DNA of 64,000 nt from Aquipuribacter nitratireducens (GTDB lineage: Bacteria > Actinomycetota > Actinomycetes > Actinomycetales > JBBAYJ01). Positions within the stretch are counted from its first letter, which is position 1. Each line of letters opens with the position of its first letter. The stretch is taken from the NCBI RefSeq assembly GCF_037860835.1, contig NZ_JBBEOG010000011.1:1-64000 (forward strand). Direction: 5' to 3'. Shown here one piece after another: positions 10,600 through 20,887 of the stretch. Made by a program: the position numbers and the translations under genes. The notes beneath the pieces are model-generated. The model had not been told where the DNA came from. It did not search any database and saw nothing but the letters and a program-made list of their open reading frames with translations.

Positions 10600-13105
10600 G
10601 CCGGTGCCCACCGACGTGCGGCTCGTCCCGCCGGCCCTCGCGGCGTGGGCGGCCGCGTGGTGGGCCACCGCAAGCCCGGCGGGGTCCGCGCGCGCCGCTT
10701 CCCTCGCCCTCGCCGGGACGGCGCTCCTCGTCGTCGCCCTCACCGTGGTCGCGCCCGTGCGCCGCGCCCGCACGGCCGGGCTGCTCGTGGCACCCGTCCT
10801 CGCGGTCGCGGCGCTGCTGTGCGGTCTCGTCCACCCCGAGCAGGCCGCCCGCACCGCGGCACCCGTGCTCGCCCTCACCGACGGCAGGGCGCACCAGGTC
10901 GTGCTGCGGGTGGCGGGTGACCCGGTGCCGGTCGACGGCCCGGAGTGGGCGCCTCCACAGGTGCGGGTCCGCGCCGTCCTCACCGCCCCTGCCGGCGCCG
11001 TCCCGGGCGTGCCGGTGTCCGTCACGGGCGACGCGGCAGCGTGGTCGGCGGTGCGGTGGGGGAGCACGGTGCGCGCGACCGTGCGGGCCGACCCCGCCCC
11101 CGCAGGGGCACCGGTCGCGCTGTGGGTGACCGCGACGGACGGCCCGACCGTGCTCGCCGTCCCGGCGTGGGCGTGGCGGGCCGCGGAACGGGTCCGCGGC
11201 GGGCTCGCCACCGCCTCCGGCGCGGACGGCGTGCGGGACGGCCCGAGCCTCCTGCCAGGTCTCGTGGTGGGCGACACCAGCCAGCAGGCGGAGGGCCTCG
11301 TCGACGACATGCGGACCGCCGGCCTGAGCCACCTCACCGCCGTGTCGGGCTCGAACATCACGATCGTGTGCGGCGGGACGCTGCTGCTGTGCGTCCTCCT
11401 GGGGGCAGGCAGGCGCAGCGCGGCGGCCGCGGCGGCGCTCGCGCTCGTCGCGCTCGTGGTGGTCGCGCGCCCCGAGCCGAGCGTCCTGCGGGCCGCGGCC
11501 ATGGGCGCCGTCGGGCTCCTCGGCGTCGTCGTCGGTCGACGCGGCGGTGGGCTCGCCGCCCTCGCGGTCGCGGTCCTCGTCGTCGTCGCGGCCGACCCCT
11601 GGCTGGCACGGGCGCCGGGGTTCCGCCTCAGCGTCGTCGCGACGGGCGCGCTCGTCGTCGGCGCCGGCCCCCTCGCCCGCCTGCTCGGCCGCACCGTGCC
11701 CCGCTCGGTGGCGTACGCGCTCGCCGTCCCTGCGGTCGCGCAGGTCGCCGTCACCCCGGTCCTGCTCGGCCTCGAACCGGTCGTGGCGACGTACGCCCTG
11801 CCCGCCAACGCCCTCGCCGCCCCCGCCGTGGCCCCCGCGACCGTCCTCGGCCTGCTCGCGGCCGTGCTGTCCCTCGTCCACCCGGCGGCGGCCGCCGTCG
11901 TCGCCGCGCCGGCCGCCTGGTGCGCGGGCTGGGTGGCGGGCGTGGCGCGCGTCGTCGCGGGGCTGCCCGGCGCGAGCCTGCCGTGGCCCGCGGGCGGGCC
12001 CGGGATCGCCGCCGGTGCGCTCGCCGCCACCGCGCTGCTCGCCCTCGCGGTGCTCGTGCTGCGACGCCTCCCCGACCGTCGCCCACCACGTGAGGGGTGG
12101 GCCCCCTGGCCGTGGGTCGGCGGGTCCCGTGCGCCCGCGCCCCCCACCCGCGACGGTCGCGTCCTCGGCGGCCCCGGCGGCGTTGGTGCCCGTCCCCTGC
12201 TCTGCTCGCTCGCGGCCGTGGCGGCCCTCGTCGCCGTGCTGCTCCCGGGCGCCCGCGGGTGGCCGGGGCCGGACTGGCCGGTCGTGGTGTGCGACGTCGG
12301 GCAGGGCGACGCGCTGCTCGTGCGCAGCGGACCGGGGGCGGCCGTCCTCGTCGACACGGGACCGGACGACTCGGTGACCGGCTGCCTGCGGCGGGCGGGC
12401 GTGCGGCGGCTCGACCTGCTCGTCCTCACCCACCTGCACGCCGACCACGTCGGTGGCCTCACGGCCCTCACCGGGAGCGGCACCCGGGTCGCTCGGGCGT
12501 GGGCACCGGCCACCGGGCAGCCGGCCGCCGCCGCGGCGGCCCTCGCCGACTGGGCGGCCCACCACGGCGTCCCCCTCGAGCACCCGGTCGCCGGTCGCGT
12601 CTCGGGAGCCGGCGCCGTCACCGTCGAGGTGCTCGCCCCGCGCCCGGGGGCCCCGCGCGCGGCGGGGGACTCCCAGGACGTCAACGACGCGGGCACCGTC
12701 GTGCGCCTGCACGGCCCCGACGGGCTGCGGGTCCTCGCCGTCGGCGACCTCGGCGCCGACGCCCAGCGCCGCCTCCTCGCCGCCGTGGGGCCCGAGTCGC
12801 TCGCGAGCGACGTCACGACCGTCGCCCACCACGGCTCCGCCGACCAGCTGCCCGCGCTCTACCGCGCCGCGGGCGCCGCCCTGGCCGTCGCCTCCGCCGG
12901 CCGCGACAACCCGTACGGCCACCCCGCGCCCCGCGGCCTGGCGGCGGTCCGGGACGCCGGCACCACCGTCCTCGACACCGCCGGCTCGGGCGACGTCGCC
13001 GTGCGCCTGCGCCGCGGCCCGGGGGAGGGGGTGGACGCCCGCACCCGGCGACGCCTCGCGCGCGGGCGGTGCCCCGACGGGCGTCCGGGGGGCGTGCCAG
13101 CATGA
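10589..13105 (+). CDS. comEC: ComEC/Rec2 DNA-uptake channel
   Basis: 838-residue polytopic membrane protein. Two or three N-terminal helices lead into an OB-like segment, the Competence domain of many helices (about 215-500; SGLSHLTAVSGSN-type signature near 248) and a C-terminal metallo-beta-lactamase domain with VCDVGQGDALLV and THLHADHVGG (metal histidines near 615-620). It forms the channel for single-stranded DNA entry and may degrade the other strand. Start GTG at 10589 is the last of four tandem GTGAGC units. Its stop overlaps holA by ATGA. Full length. Confidence 0.93.
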   Translation: MSSAPVPTDVRLVPPALAAWAAAWWATASPAGSARAASLALAGTALLVVALTVVAPVRRARTAGLLVAPVLAVAALLCGLVHPEQAARTAAPVLALTDGRAHQVVLRVAGDPVPVDGPEWAPPQVRVRAVLTAPAGAVPGVPVSVTGDAAAWSAVRWGSTVRATVRADPAPAGAPVALWVTATDGPTVLAVPAWAWRAAERVRGGLATASGADGVRDGPSLLPGLVVGDTSQQAEGLVDDMRTAGLSHLTAVSGSNITIVCGGTLLLCVLLGAGRRSAAAAAALALVALVVVARPEPSVLRAAAMGAVGLLGVVVGRRGGGLAALAVAVLVVVAADPWLARAPGFRLSVVATGALVVGAGPLARLLGRTVPRSVAYALAVPAVAQVAVTPVLLGLEPVVATYALPANALAAPAVAPATVLGLLAAVLSLVHPAAAAVVAAPAAWCAGWVAGVARVVAGLPGASLPWPAGGPGIAAGALAATALLALAVLVLRRLPDRRPPREGWAPWPWVGGSRAPAPPTRDGRVLGGPGGVGARPLLCSLAAVAALVAVLLPGARGWPGPDWPVVVCDVGQGDALLVRSGPGAAVLVDTGPDDSVTGCLRRAGVRRLDLLVLTHLHADHVGGLTALTGSGTRVARAWAPATGQPAAAAAALADWAAHHGVPLEHPVAGRVSGAGAVTVEVLAPRPGAPRAAGDSQDVNDAGTVVRLHGPDGLRVLAVGDLGADAQRRLLAAVGPESLASDVTTVAHHGSADQLPALYRAAGAALAVASAGRDNPYGHPAPRGLAAVRDAGTTVLDTAGSGDVAVRLRRGPGEGVDARTRRRLARGRCPDGRPGGVPA

Positions 13106-14175
13106 GGCGCGTGCCCCCCGCCCGACGCGCCCGCGGCCGCGCCCCCGCCCCGACGGGCCCCGGCCCGTTCGACGTCGAGCCGGCGCCCGTCGTCGTGCTC
13201 GCCGGCAGCGAGCAGGCCCTCGCCGACGCCGCGTGGCGGCGGCTGCTCGGGCTCGTCCGGGAGGCCCACCCGGACGTCGAGCGGCACGAGATCACCCCGC
13301 AGTCGTGGGCGCCGGGCGCGGTCGACGCGGCCGCGGCGCCGTCGCTGTTCGGTGGGCACCGCCTCGTCGTCCTCCACGGGCTCGAGCAGGCCGCCGGGCC
13401 CTACACCGACGAGGTGACCGCCGTCGCGACCGCGCTCGCCTCGACGCCCGACCCCGACCTCGTCCTCGTCGCCCGGCACGCCGGCGGCAACGGCGGCAAG
13501 GCGGTCCTCGCCGCGCTCGACGCCGTCCCCGGTGCCGTGCGCGTCACGTGCGCGCCCGTGCCGGGGGAGCGGGACCGGGCCGCGCTCGTCGTCGCGCGGC
13601 TGCGGGCCGCCGGGCGCCGCGCGGACCCCGACGCCGTCGACCTGCTCGTGGAGTCCGTCGGCGGGGACCTCGCCGAGCTCCTCGCCGTCACCGGGCAGCT
13701 CGCGGAGACCGTGCCGACGGGCGCGGTCGACGTCGACGCCGTCCGGGCCCTCGTCGGCGGCCGGCGGGAGGCCCGCGGCTTCGACATCGCCGACGCGTGC
13801 GTCGCCGGCCGCGCCGGTCAGGCCCTCAGCCTCCTGCGCCACGCGCTCGCCCAGCGGGTGGAGCCGGTGCTGGTCGTCGGCGCCCTCGCCTCCAAGCTGC
13901 GGGCGATGGCCCGGGTCGCCGGCGCGGGTCGCGGACCGGCGGCGGCGCTGGCCCGTGACCTGCAGATGGCGCCGTGGCAGGTGGACCGTGCCCGCCGCGA
14001 CCTCGCCGGCTGGTCACCGGAGGGGCTGCGCGCGGCGCTCGTCGCCGTCGCCGACGCCGATGCCGCCGTCAAGGGCGAGGTCCCGGGGGTCGCCGCGGCC
14101 TACGCGCTGGAGCGCGCCGTCGTCGCCGTCACCGACGCACGGGAGCGGCCCACCGACCGGACCCGGGTGTCCTGA
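13102..14175 (+). CDS. holA: DNA polymerase III delta subunit
   Basis: 357-residue HolA, the clamp-loader subunit that opens the beta clamp. Family features: PSLFGGHRLVVLHG near residues 76-89, LLVESVGGDLAEL near 180 and the C-terminal helical bundle (about 240-345). The first 20 residues are Arg/Pro-rich extra sequence. It overlaps comEC by 4 nt and converges with rpsT across a shared terminator. The comEC-holA-rpsT order is standard in actinobacteria. Confidence 0.93.
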   Translation: MRRVPPARRARGRAPAPTGPGPFDVEPAPVVVLAGSEQALADAAWRRLLGLVREAHPDVERHEITPQSWAPGAVDAAAAPSLFGGHRLVVLHGLEQAAGPYTDEVTAVATALASTPDPDLVLVARHAGGNGGKAVLAALDAVPGAVRVTCAPVPGERDRAALVVARLRAAGRRADPDAVDLLVESVGGDLAELLAVTGQLAETVPTGAVDVDAVRALVGGRREARGFDIADACVAGRAGQALSLLRHALAQRVEPVLVVGALASKLRAMARVAGAGRGPAAALARDLQMAPWQVDRARRDLAGWSPEGLRAALVAVADADAAVKGEVPGVAAAYALERAVVAVTDARERPTDRTRVS

Positions 14176-14226
14176 CCCGCGCACACCGCGAGCGGCCGGC
14201 GCAGGTGCGCGCGGAGGGGACAGCAG

Positions 14227-14253
14227 AGCCCCCGCACCGTGGGTGCGGGGGCT
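14227..14253. terminator. Bidirectional terminator between holA and rpsT
   Basis: AGCCCCCGCACC pairs perfectly with GGTGCGGGGGCT over a 3-nt loop: a 12-bp stem placed 52 nt after holA and 23 nt after rpsT. There is no long T run, as is usual at this GC content. Confidence 0.8.
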
Positions 14254-14275
14254 CCGTCGTGCCGGGGCGCTGCCG

Positions 14276-14536
14276 TCAGAGCGAGGCGAAGCGCGTGGCG
14301 AGGGCCGACTTGCGGTTGGCGGCCTGGTTCTTGTGGATGACGCCCTTCGAGGCGGCCTTGTCGAGGCCGCGGGTGGCGCGGCGCAGCGCGGTCTCCGTCG
14401 CGGCCTTGTCGCCGGAGTCGGCGGCCTCGCGGAACTGGCGCACGAGGGTGCGGAGCTCCGACTTGACCGCCTTGTTGCGCATGCGCGCCCGCTCGTTCTG
14501 GCGGTTGCGCTTGATCTGGGACTTGATGTTCGCCAC
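14276..14536 (-). CDS. rpsT: 30S ribosomal protein S20
   Basis: 86-residue basic S20 that binds 16S rRNA in the 30S body. The start is the GTG giving [11 protein letters not shown], the usual S20 opening; helices rich in Arg/Lys/Ala follow and it ends [12 protein letters not shown]-like. No cysteine. Single gene with its own promoter. Confidence 0.97.
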   Translation of the reverse strand: MANIKSQIKRNRQNERARMRNKAVKSELRTLVRQFREAADSGDKAATETALRRATRGLDKAASKGVIHKNQAANRKSALATRFASL

Positions 14537-14650
14537 GCGTGCTCTCTCCGTGCTGCTCGGGTTCGTCGGGGCGCGCCGAGAGGCGCCGCCCGGGTCGGTG
14601 CGATCGGGCCAGGTGTCTGGGCAGGATGCACCGCCCACGACCAACCGCCG

Positions 14651-14656
14651 AGGATA
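14651..14656 (-). promoter_or_regulatory. -10 box of rpsT
   Basis: On the minus strand TATCCT, with a TTACCA-like -35 19 nt upstream. It gives a leader of about 110 nt before rpsT. The region 14537-14650 holds this untranslated leader and no other gene. Confidence 0.4.
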
Positions 14657-14697
14657 GGCCACGGGAGGGGCTCGGTGGTAATCCGACCGCCCGCTAC

Positions 14698-14703
14698 TAG
14701 GGT
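14698..14703 (+). promoter_or_regulatory. -10 box, probable leaderless start of the ATP-grasp gene
   Basis: TAGGGT ends 6 nt before the ATG at 14710 and no Shine-Dalgarno is present. Confidence 0.5.
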
Positions 14704-14709
14704 CGGCGC

Positions 14710-16386
14710 ATGCACGAGGCCAGTCCCGGAGCCGTCCTGCCCGGCGCCGTACCCGTGCCGCCCGACGTGTTCACCGGCTACTCCGCCAAACCGACGGCGG
14801 GGCCCGCGTGGGACGAGGTCCTCGGGCCCGGCGGCGTCCGCCCGACGGCGGCTGTCGTCCACGAGGCGCTGCGGCGGATGAGCGTCGACGACCTGCGTGC
14901 CCGCTCCGACGCCCTCGCCGCCACCTTCCTCGACCGAGGGGTGACGTTCGACTACGCGGGGGAGGAGCGGCCGTTCCCCATCGACGTCGTGCCGCGCGTC
15001 CTCGCCGCGCACGAGTGGGCGCAGGTCGAGCGCGGCGTGCGCCAGCGGGTGCAGGTCCTCGAGAAGTTCCTCGCCGACGTCTACGGCCCGATGCGAGCCC
15101 TCGCCGACGGCGTCGTGCCCCGCTCCGTCGTGACGACGAGCTCCCACTTCCACCGCGAGGCGTTCGGCATCGAGCCCGCCAACGGGGTGCGCGTCCACGT
15201 CAGCGGCATCGACCTCGTCCGCGACGAGCAGGGCCGCTTCCGGGTCCTCGAGGACAACGTCCGCGTCCCGAGCGGCGTCTCGTACGTGCTGGAGAACCGC
15301 CGCGCCATGACCCAGGTCCTGCCGGACCTCTTCACCTCCACGCGGGTCCGGCCCGTCAGCGACTACCCCGAGCGGCTCCTCGCGGCGCTGCAGGCGGCCG
15401 CGCCGTCCGGCGTCGACGACCCCACCGTCGTCGTCCTCACCCCCGGCGTCTACAACAGCGCGTACTTCGAGCACGCCCTCCTCGCCCGCTCGATGGGGGT
15501 CGAGCTCGTCGAGGGCCGCGACCTCGTGTGCTCCGGCAACCGGGTCCGCATGCTCACCACCGAGGGGGAGCGGCGCGTCGACGTGATCTACCGCCGCGTC
15601 GACGACGAGTACCTCGACCCCGTCCAGTTCCGCAGCGGCTCCATGCTCGGCTGCGCGGGTCTGCTGAACGCCGCCCGCGCCGGCACCGTCACCATCGCCA
15701 ACGCCGTCGGGAACGGCGTCGCCGACGACAAGCTCCTCTACACCTACCTGCCCGACCTCACCCGCTACTACCTCGGCGAGGACCCCGTCCTCGACAACGT
15801 CGACACGTGGCGCTGCGAGGAGCCGGACCACCTCGAGGAGGTCCTCGACCGCCTCGACGAGCTCGTCGTCAAGCCCGTCGACGGCTCCGGCGGCAAGGGC
15901 ATCGTCATCGGTCCGCAGGCCTCCGCCACCCAGCTCGACGCCCTGCGCGAGCGGCTGCGCGCCGACCCGCGCGGGTGGATCGCGCAGCCCGTCGTCGCCC
16001 TGTCGACCGTCCCCACCCTCGTCGGCGACGAGCTCGCGCCCCGTCACGTCGACCTGCGGCCGTTCGCCGTCAACGACGGCGACGACGTGTGGGTCCTGCC
16101 CGGCGGGCTCACCCGCGTCGCGCTCGGGGAGGCGACGCTCGTCGTCAACTCCAGCCAGGGCGGCGGGTCGAAGGACACGTGGGTCGTGTCCGACCGGCTC
16201 GACCGCGCCGGCGACAGCGGTCGCGACGGGTCCGACGGGCCGTCGGAGGTCCCCGAGCGGGGCACGACAGAGCTCGAGCTCGTCCGCTCCGTCCCGCCGG
16301 ACGCGGGCCCGGGCTCCGACGACCGCGCCCGCCAGCAGGAGCAGCAGCAGCAGACCCGGCAGCAGGGGAGGACCACGACGTGCTGA
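14710..16386 (+). CDS. Circularly permuted ATP-grasp protein (CP_ATPgrasp)
   Basis: 558-residue member of the DUF404/DUF407 circularly permuted ATP-grasp family. Typical blocks: [20 protein letters not shown] (about residues 179-198), a catalytic-looking [14 protein letters not shown] segment near 387-400 and [23 protein letters not shown] near 450-472. The last 50 residues are low-complexity Gln-rich linker. Such proteins occur with alpha-E and transglutaminase-like proteins in a conserved set thought to make or modify a small peptide; the chemistry is not established. Overlaps the next gene by 7 nt. Confidence 0.9.
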   Translation: MHEASPGAVLPGAVPVPPDVFTGYSAKPTAGPAWDEVLGPGGVRPTAAVVHEALRRMSVDDLRARSDALAATFLDRGVTFDYAGEERPFPIDVVPRVLAAHEWAQVERGVRQRVQVLEKFLADVYGPMRALADGVVPRSVVTTSSHFHREAFGIEPANGVRVHVSGIDLVRDEQGRFRVLEDNVRVPSGVSYVLENRRAMTQVLPDLFTSTRVRPVSDYPERLLAALQAAAPSGVDDPTVVVLTPGVYNSAYFEHALLARSMGVELVEGRDLVCSGNRVRMLTTEGERRVDVIYRRVDDEYLDPVQFRSGSMLGCAGLLNAARAGTVTIANAVGNGVADDKLLYTYLPDLTRYYLGEDPVLDNVDTWRCEEPDHLEEVLDRLDELVVKPVDGSGGKGIVIGPQASATQLDALRERLRADPRGWIAQPVVALSTVPTLVGDELAPRHVDLRPFAVNDGDDVWVLPGGLTRVALGEATLVVNSSQGGGSKDTWVVSDRLDRAGDSGRDGSDGPSEVPERGTTELELVRSVPPDAGPGSDDRARQQEQQQQTRQQGRTTTC

Positions 16387-17312
16387 GCCGCATCGCGGAG
16401 TCCCTGTTCTGGATCGGCCGCTACGTCGAGCGGGCCGACGACACCGCCCGCATCGTCGACGTGCAGGTCCAGCGCATCCTCGAGGACCCGTGGCTCGACG
16501 AGGCCGAGGCGTGCGCCTCCCTGCTCGCGGTCATGGGCGCCCGCGACCTCGACGGGCCCGTCGACCGTCGCCGCCTCCTCGACGTCCTCGCCTACGACCC
16601 CACCGGACCCGGCTCGATCGCGGGCGCGCTCGCCGCGGCCCGCGAGAACGCCCGCCGCGCCCGCGAGGTCGTCTCCAGCGAGATGTGGGAGGCCCTCAAC
16701 ACCACGTACTACGCGATCCCCACCCGGGTGCGGGCCGCGAGCGCCCACCGCTTCGCCGGCTGGGTGCGCGAGCGCGCGGCCGTCGTCACCGGTATCGCGG
16801 ACACCACGATGAGCCGCGACGCGGGCTACCAGTTCCTCGTCCTGGGACGCAGCCTCGAACGGGCCGACATGACGGCGCGGCTGCTCGCGACGACGGTCCT
16901 CGAGGGCGGCCCGTCGTGGCAGACGGTGCTCCACGGCTGCGGGGCGTACGAGGCGTTCCTGCGGACCTACCGCGGCGGGCGGCAGGGCGGTCGCTCCGAC
17001 GCGCAGGCGGCGGAGTTCCTCCTGCTCGACCGGCTGTTCCCCCGCTCGGTCGTCAACGCCCTCGCGACCGCCGAGCGGTGCCTGGAGGACCTCGACCCGG
17101 ACGCCGGCCGGGTCGGGTACGCCGACGACGCCCGCCGCACCCTGGCGTGGACGCGCGGGCAGCTGGAGTTCCGCTCGCCCGACGAGCTGCTCGGCGACCT
17201 GGCCGAGGAGATGCAGCGCGTCCAGCAGGCCGCCTCACGGGTTTCCGACGCCGTGAGCCGCCGCTACTTCCCCATGAGCGCCGGCGTGGCGTTCACCGCG
17301 GAGGCGATCTGA
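16380..17312 (+). CDS. Alpha-E domain protein (DUF403)
   Basis: 310-residue all-helical alpha-E protein. It opens [22 protein letters not shown]-like, the family signature, and keeps the partner motif LGRSLERADMTARLL near residues 157-171. It is nearly always encoded next to the circularly permuted ATP-grasp protein. GTG start inside the previous gene. No known active site; the partners suggest a shared peptide-forming function. Confidence 0.9.
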   Translation: MLSRIAESLFWIGRYVERADDTARIVDVQVQRILEDPWLDEAEACASLLAVMGARDLDGPVDRRRLLDVLAYDPTGPGSIAGALAAARENARRAREVVSSEMWEALNTTYYAIPTRVRAASAHRFAGWVRERAAVVTGIADTTMSRDAGYQFLVLGRSLERADMTARLLATTVLEGGPSWQTVLHGCGAYEAFLRTYRGGRQGGRSDAQAAEFLLLDRLFPRSVVNALATAERCLEDLDPDAGRVGYADDARRTLAWTRGQLEFRSPDELLGDLAEEMQRVQQAASRVSDAVSRRYFPMSAGVAFTAEAI

Positions 17313-17313
17313 C

Positions 17314-18216
17314 GTGACGAGCCCAGCGAGCACCCACGCCCACGGCGCGCGGCCCGCGCCGGGGGTGAGCCGGCTGCGCGTCGTCCACACGACGTCCATC
17401 GAGTACGACGCGCCCGTGCGCGCCTCGTACAACGAGGTGCGGATGACCCCCGCCACCCTGCCGGGCCAGCACGTCCTCGAGGCCCGGGTGGAGGTGTCCC
17501 CGCGCGCGGCCGCGTCCCGCTACACCGACTACTGGGGCACGCACGTCGTGGCGTTCGACACGCAGGTGCCGCACACGCGCCTCGACGTCGTCGCGACGAA
17601 CCTCGTCGAGGTCGAGGTGCCGCCCGGGCGGCCCGGCGACACGACGGCGCACGTCGGCTGGGACGACCTCGCCGACCGCGCCCTGCAGGACGAGCTCGTC
17701 GAGTGGCTCGCGCCCCGGACCGCGACCCGGCCCGGTCCGGACCTGCTCGCGCAGAGCAGGGAGGTCGCCGGCGACCTCCCGCCCCACGAGGCGGCGCTCG
17801 CAGTCTGCTCGTGGCTCGGGGGGCACCTGCAGTACGTGCCGGGCGTCACCGGCGTCCACACCTCCGCGGAGGAGGCGTGGGCCGAGGGGCGCGGGGTCTG
17901 CCAGGACTTCGTCCACGTCGGGCTCGGGGCGCTGCGGGCGCTCGGCGTGCCCGCGCGGTACGTGTCCGGCTACCTGCACCCGGACCCGTCGGCGCCCCTC
18001 GGCCAGGCGGTCGTGGGGCAGAGCCACGCCTGGCTGGAGTGGTGGGCCGGCGCCTGGACCCCGTTCGACCCGACGAACGGGCGCCCCGCCGGGCTCGACC
18101 ACGTCGTCGTCGCGACGGGTCGTGACTACGGCGACGTCGCCCCGCTGCGGGGGATCGTCTCCGGTGGCGGCGGGTCCCGGCTCGACGTCAGCGTCGAGAT
18201 CACGCGCCTGCGCTGA
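17314..18216 (+). CDS. Transglutaminase-like cysteine protease family protein
   Basis: 300-residue protein with an N-terminal bacterial transglutaminase-like domain (about residues 20-95) and a transglutaminase core. The catalytic triad is visible: Cys in [10 protein letters not shown] (near 194), His in SHAWLEWW (near 236) and Asp in PFDPTNG (near 251). It starts one base after the alpha-E stop, completing the three-gene set. It may cut or amidate a peptide made by the partners; that is inference from gene context. Confidence 0.9.
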   Translation: MTSPASTHAHGARPAPGVSRLRVVHTTSIEYDAPVRASYNEVRMTPATLPGQHVLEARVEVSPRAAASRYTDYWGTHVVAFDTQVPHTRLDVVATNLVEVEVPPGRPGDTTAHVGWDDLADRALQDELVEWLAPRTATRPGPDLLAQSREVAGDLPPHEAALAVCSWLGGHLQYVPGVTGVHTSAEEAWAEGRGVCQDFVHVGLGALRALGVPARYVSGYLHPDPSAPLGQAVVGQSHAWLEWWAGAWTPFDPTNGRPAGLDHVVVATGRDYGDVAPLRGIVSGGGGSRLDVSVEITRLR

Positions 18217-18313
18217 GCCCCGACGCCGGTCGCGCGCCGAGCGCCGCGGCAAGCCGTGGGAAACTGCAGGGGTCCCCGACGTCCGTCCACGACGCCACGA
18301 GCAGGTAGGTCGA

Positions 18314-20176
18314 GTGCCCCCCATCCCCGCGAGCCCGCTGCCGGTGGCGGCCACCCCGCCGTCGCAGCTGCGCAACTTCTGCATCATCGCCCACATCGAC
18401 CACGGCAAGTCGACGCTGGCCGACCGCATGCTGCAGCTGACCGGGGTCGTGGAGGCACGGCAGGCCCGCGCCCAGTACCTCGACCGGATGGACATCGAGC
18501 GCGAGCGCGGCATCACGATCAAGAGCCAGGCCGTCCGCATGCCGTGGGACGTCGCCGGCGAGGCGTTCGCCCTCAACATGATCGACACGCCGGGGCACGT
18601 CGACTTCTCCTACGAGGTGTCCCGCTCGCTCGCGGCGTGCGAGGGCGCGGTCCTCCTCGTCGACGCCGCCCAGGGCATCGAGGCGCAGACCCTCGCCAAC
18701 CTCTACATGGCGATGGAGAACGACCTCGAGATCGTCCCCGTGCTCAACAAGATCGACCTGCCGGCCGCCCTGCCGGAGAAGTACGCGGAGGAGATCGGCG
18801 GCCTGGTCGGCGTCGACCCCGACCAGGTCCTGCGCGTCTCCGGCAAGACCGGCGAGGGCGTCGAGGCGCTGCTCGACCGCATCGTCGAGGTGGTCCCCGC
18901 GCCGCAGGGCGACGCCGACGCCCCCGCCCGCGCGATGATCTTCGACTCGGTGTACGACACGTACCGCGGGGTCGTGACGTACGTCCGCGTCGTCGACGGG
19001 CGGCTGTCGCCGCGCGAGCGGATCCAGATGATGTCGACCCGTGCGCAGCACGACCTCCTCGAGATCGGCGTCATCTCCCCCGAGCCGCTGCCGAGCGACG
19101 GCCTCGGGGTCGGCGAGGTCGGCTACCTCATCACCGGGGTGAAGAACGTCCGCCAGTCGAAGGTCGGCGACACCGTGACGAGCGCCGTCCACGGCGCCAC
19201 GCAGGCCCTCGGCGGCTACGAGGACCCCAAGCCCATGGTGTTCTCCGGCCTCTACCCCATCGACGGCGGCGACTACCCCGACCTGCGCGACGCCCTCGAC
19301 AAGCTGAAGCTCAACGACGCCGCCCTCGTCTACGAGCCGGAGACCTCCGCGGCGCTCGGCTTCGGCTTCCGCATCGGCTTCCTCGGCCTGCTCCACCTCG
19401 AGATCATCGCCGAGCGGCTGCGGCGCGAGTTCGACCTCGACCTCATCTCCACCGCGCCGAACGTCGTGTACCGCGTGCGGATGGAGGACGGCTCCGAGCA
19501 GGTCGTCATGAACCCGAGCGAGTTCCCGGCCGGCAAGATCGCGGAGATCGTCGAGCCCGTCATCAAGGCGACGATCATCGCCCCGAGCGAGTACATCGGC
19601 ACGATCATGGAGCTGTGCCAGTCGCGGCGGGGCACCCTGCTCGGCATGGACTACCTGTCCGAGGACCGCGTCGAGATGCGCTACACGCTGCCGCTCGCGG
19701 AGATCGTCTTCGACTTCTTCGACGCGCTCAAGTCGCGCACGCGGGGCTACGCCTCGCTCGACTACGACCTCGCCGGCGAGCAGAGCGCCGACCTCGTCAA
19801 GGTCGACGTGCTCCTGCAGGGCGAGGTCGTCGACGCCTTCAGCTCGATCGTCCACCGCGACAAGGCGTACGCCTACGGCGTCAAGATGACGGAGCGGCTC
19901 AAGGAGCTCATCCCGCGCCAGCAGTTCGAGGTGCCGATCCAGGCGGCCATCGGCTCCCGCGTCATCGCCCGCGAGACGATCCGCGCCATCCGCAAGGACG
20001 TGCTCGCGAAGTGCTACGGCGGCGACATCAGCCGCAAGCGCAAGCTGCTGGAGAAGCAGAAGGAGGGCAAGAAGCGCATGAAGATGGTCGGGCGCGTCGA
20101 GGTGCCGCAGGAGGCGTTCATCGCGGCGCTGTCCTCCGAGGTCGGCGACAAGGCGAAGGCCGAGGCCAAGCGGTGA
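18314..20176 (+). CDS. lepA: Elongation factor 4 (LepA)
   Basis: 620-residue translational GTPase that binds ribosomes and affects translocation or assembly. The P-loop AHIDHGKS is at residues 26-33, RGITIKSQ is the switch I block, DTPGHVDF is G3, NKIDLP is G4, and the LepA-specific C-terminal domain ends with the [17 protein letters not shown] segment. GTG at 18314 is chosen to fit the family N-terminus. The stop overlaps the next gene by GTGA. Confidence 0.97.
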   Translation: MPPIPASPLPVAATPPSQLRNFCIIAHIDHGKSTLADRMLQLTGVVEARQARAQYLDRMDIERERGITIKSQAVRMPWDVAGEAFALNMIDTPGHVDFSYEVSRSLAACEGAVLLVDAAQGIEAQTLANLYMAMENDLEIVPVLNKIDLPAALPEKYAEEIGGLVGVDPDQVLRVSGKTGEGVEALLDRIVEVVPAPQGDADAPARAMIFDSVYDTYRGVVTYVRVVDGRLSPRERIQMMSTRAQHDLLEIGVISPEPLPSDGLGVGEVGYLITGVKNVRQSKVGDTVTSAVHGATQALGGYEDPKPMVFSGLYPIDGGDYPDLRDALDKLKLNDAALVYEPETSAALGFGFRIGFLGLLHLEIIAERLRREFDLDLISTAPNVVYRVRMEDGSEQVVMNPSEFPAGKIAEIVEPVIKATIIAPSEYIGTIMELCQSRRGTLLGMDYLSEDRVEMRYTLPLAEIVFDFFDALKSRTRGYASLDYDLAGEQSADLVKVDVLLQGEVVDAFSSIVHRDKAYAYGVKMTERLKELIPRQQFEVPIQAAIGSRVIARETIRAIRKDVLAKCYGGDISRKRKLLEKQKEGKKRMKMVGRVEVPQEAFIAALSSEVGDKAKAEAKR

Positions 20177-20886
20177 CCGTGCCGGCACCGTGCGGGCCGG
20201 TGGAGCCGACCCGCGCCGGCGAGCAGCGCGCACGGGTCCTCGCCGTGTGCCTCGCCCCCGCGGCCACCCCGGACGGGCGCGGTGGGCTCAGCGGCATCGA
20301 CAAGCGGCCGGTCGACGTCGTGCGGGTCACCGTCGACGGCGTCGTCGGCGACCGCGTGCTCGACGGGCGCCACCACGGCGGGCGGCACAAGGCCGTCTAC
20401 GCCTACGCCGCCGAGGACGCGCTCCGGTGGTCCGCCGAGCTGGGCCGGGAGGTGGCGCCGGGCTGGTTCGGGGAGAACCTCCGCCTGGCCGGCGTCGACC
20501 TCGTCGGCGCGGTCATCGGGGAGCGCTGGCGCGTCGGGGACGCGGTCGAGGTGGAGGTCAGCATGCCCCGCACCCCGTGCGCCACCTTCCAGCACCACGT
20601 CGGCGAGCCGCACTGGGTGCGGCGCTTCACCGAGGCGGGCCGGGTCGGGGTCTACCTGCGTGTCCTGGTGCCCGGCGAGGTGCGGCCCGGGGACCCCGTC
20701 GAGGTGCTGCACCGGCCCAGCCACGGCGTGAGCGCCGGGCGGTGGTTCACCGAGCAGCGCCCGGACGACGCCCGTGCGCTCCTCGACGCGGAACGGACCG
20801 GGCTGGAGCTCGCCCCCGACCTCGTCGCGTACGTCGAGCGCTCCCTGCGGCACGAGGCGCAGCGCGCCGCCGCACCCCCCCTCTGA
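20173..20886 (+). CDS. MOSC domain protein (YiiM-like)
   Basis: 237-residue MOSC protein with a C-terminal 3-alpha extension, as in YiiM, which helps detoxify N-hydroxylated bases using molybdenum cofactor. Visible: [18 protein letters not shown]-type block (about residues 57-74), GWFGENL (about 97-103) and the conserved MOSC Cys in RTPCATFQ (near 136). GTG overlaps the lepA stop. Unlike most neighbours it is not part of the usual lepA-hemW core. Confidence 0.88.
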   Translation: MTVPAPCGPVEPTRAGEQRARVLAVCLAPAATPDGRGGLSGIDKRPVDVVRVTVDGVVGDRVLDGRHHGGRHKAVYAYAAEDALRWSAELGREVAPGWFGENLRLAGVDLVGAVIGERWRVGDAVEVEVSMPRTPCATFQHHVGEPHWVRRFTEAGRVGVYLRVLVPGEVRPGDPVEVLHRPSHGVSAGRWFTEQRPDDARALLDAERTGLELAPDLVAYVERSLRHEAQRAAAPPL

Positions 20887-20887
20887 C

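Noticed and set aside
9758-12922. 1054-codon minus-strand open frame over comEA/comEC
   Set aside because: At this GC content long stop-free antisense frames arise by chance; its protein is Arg/Gly/Ala-rich with no family pattern, while the plus strand encodes clear ComEA and ComEC.
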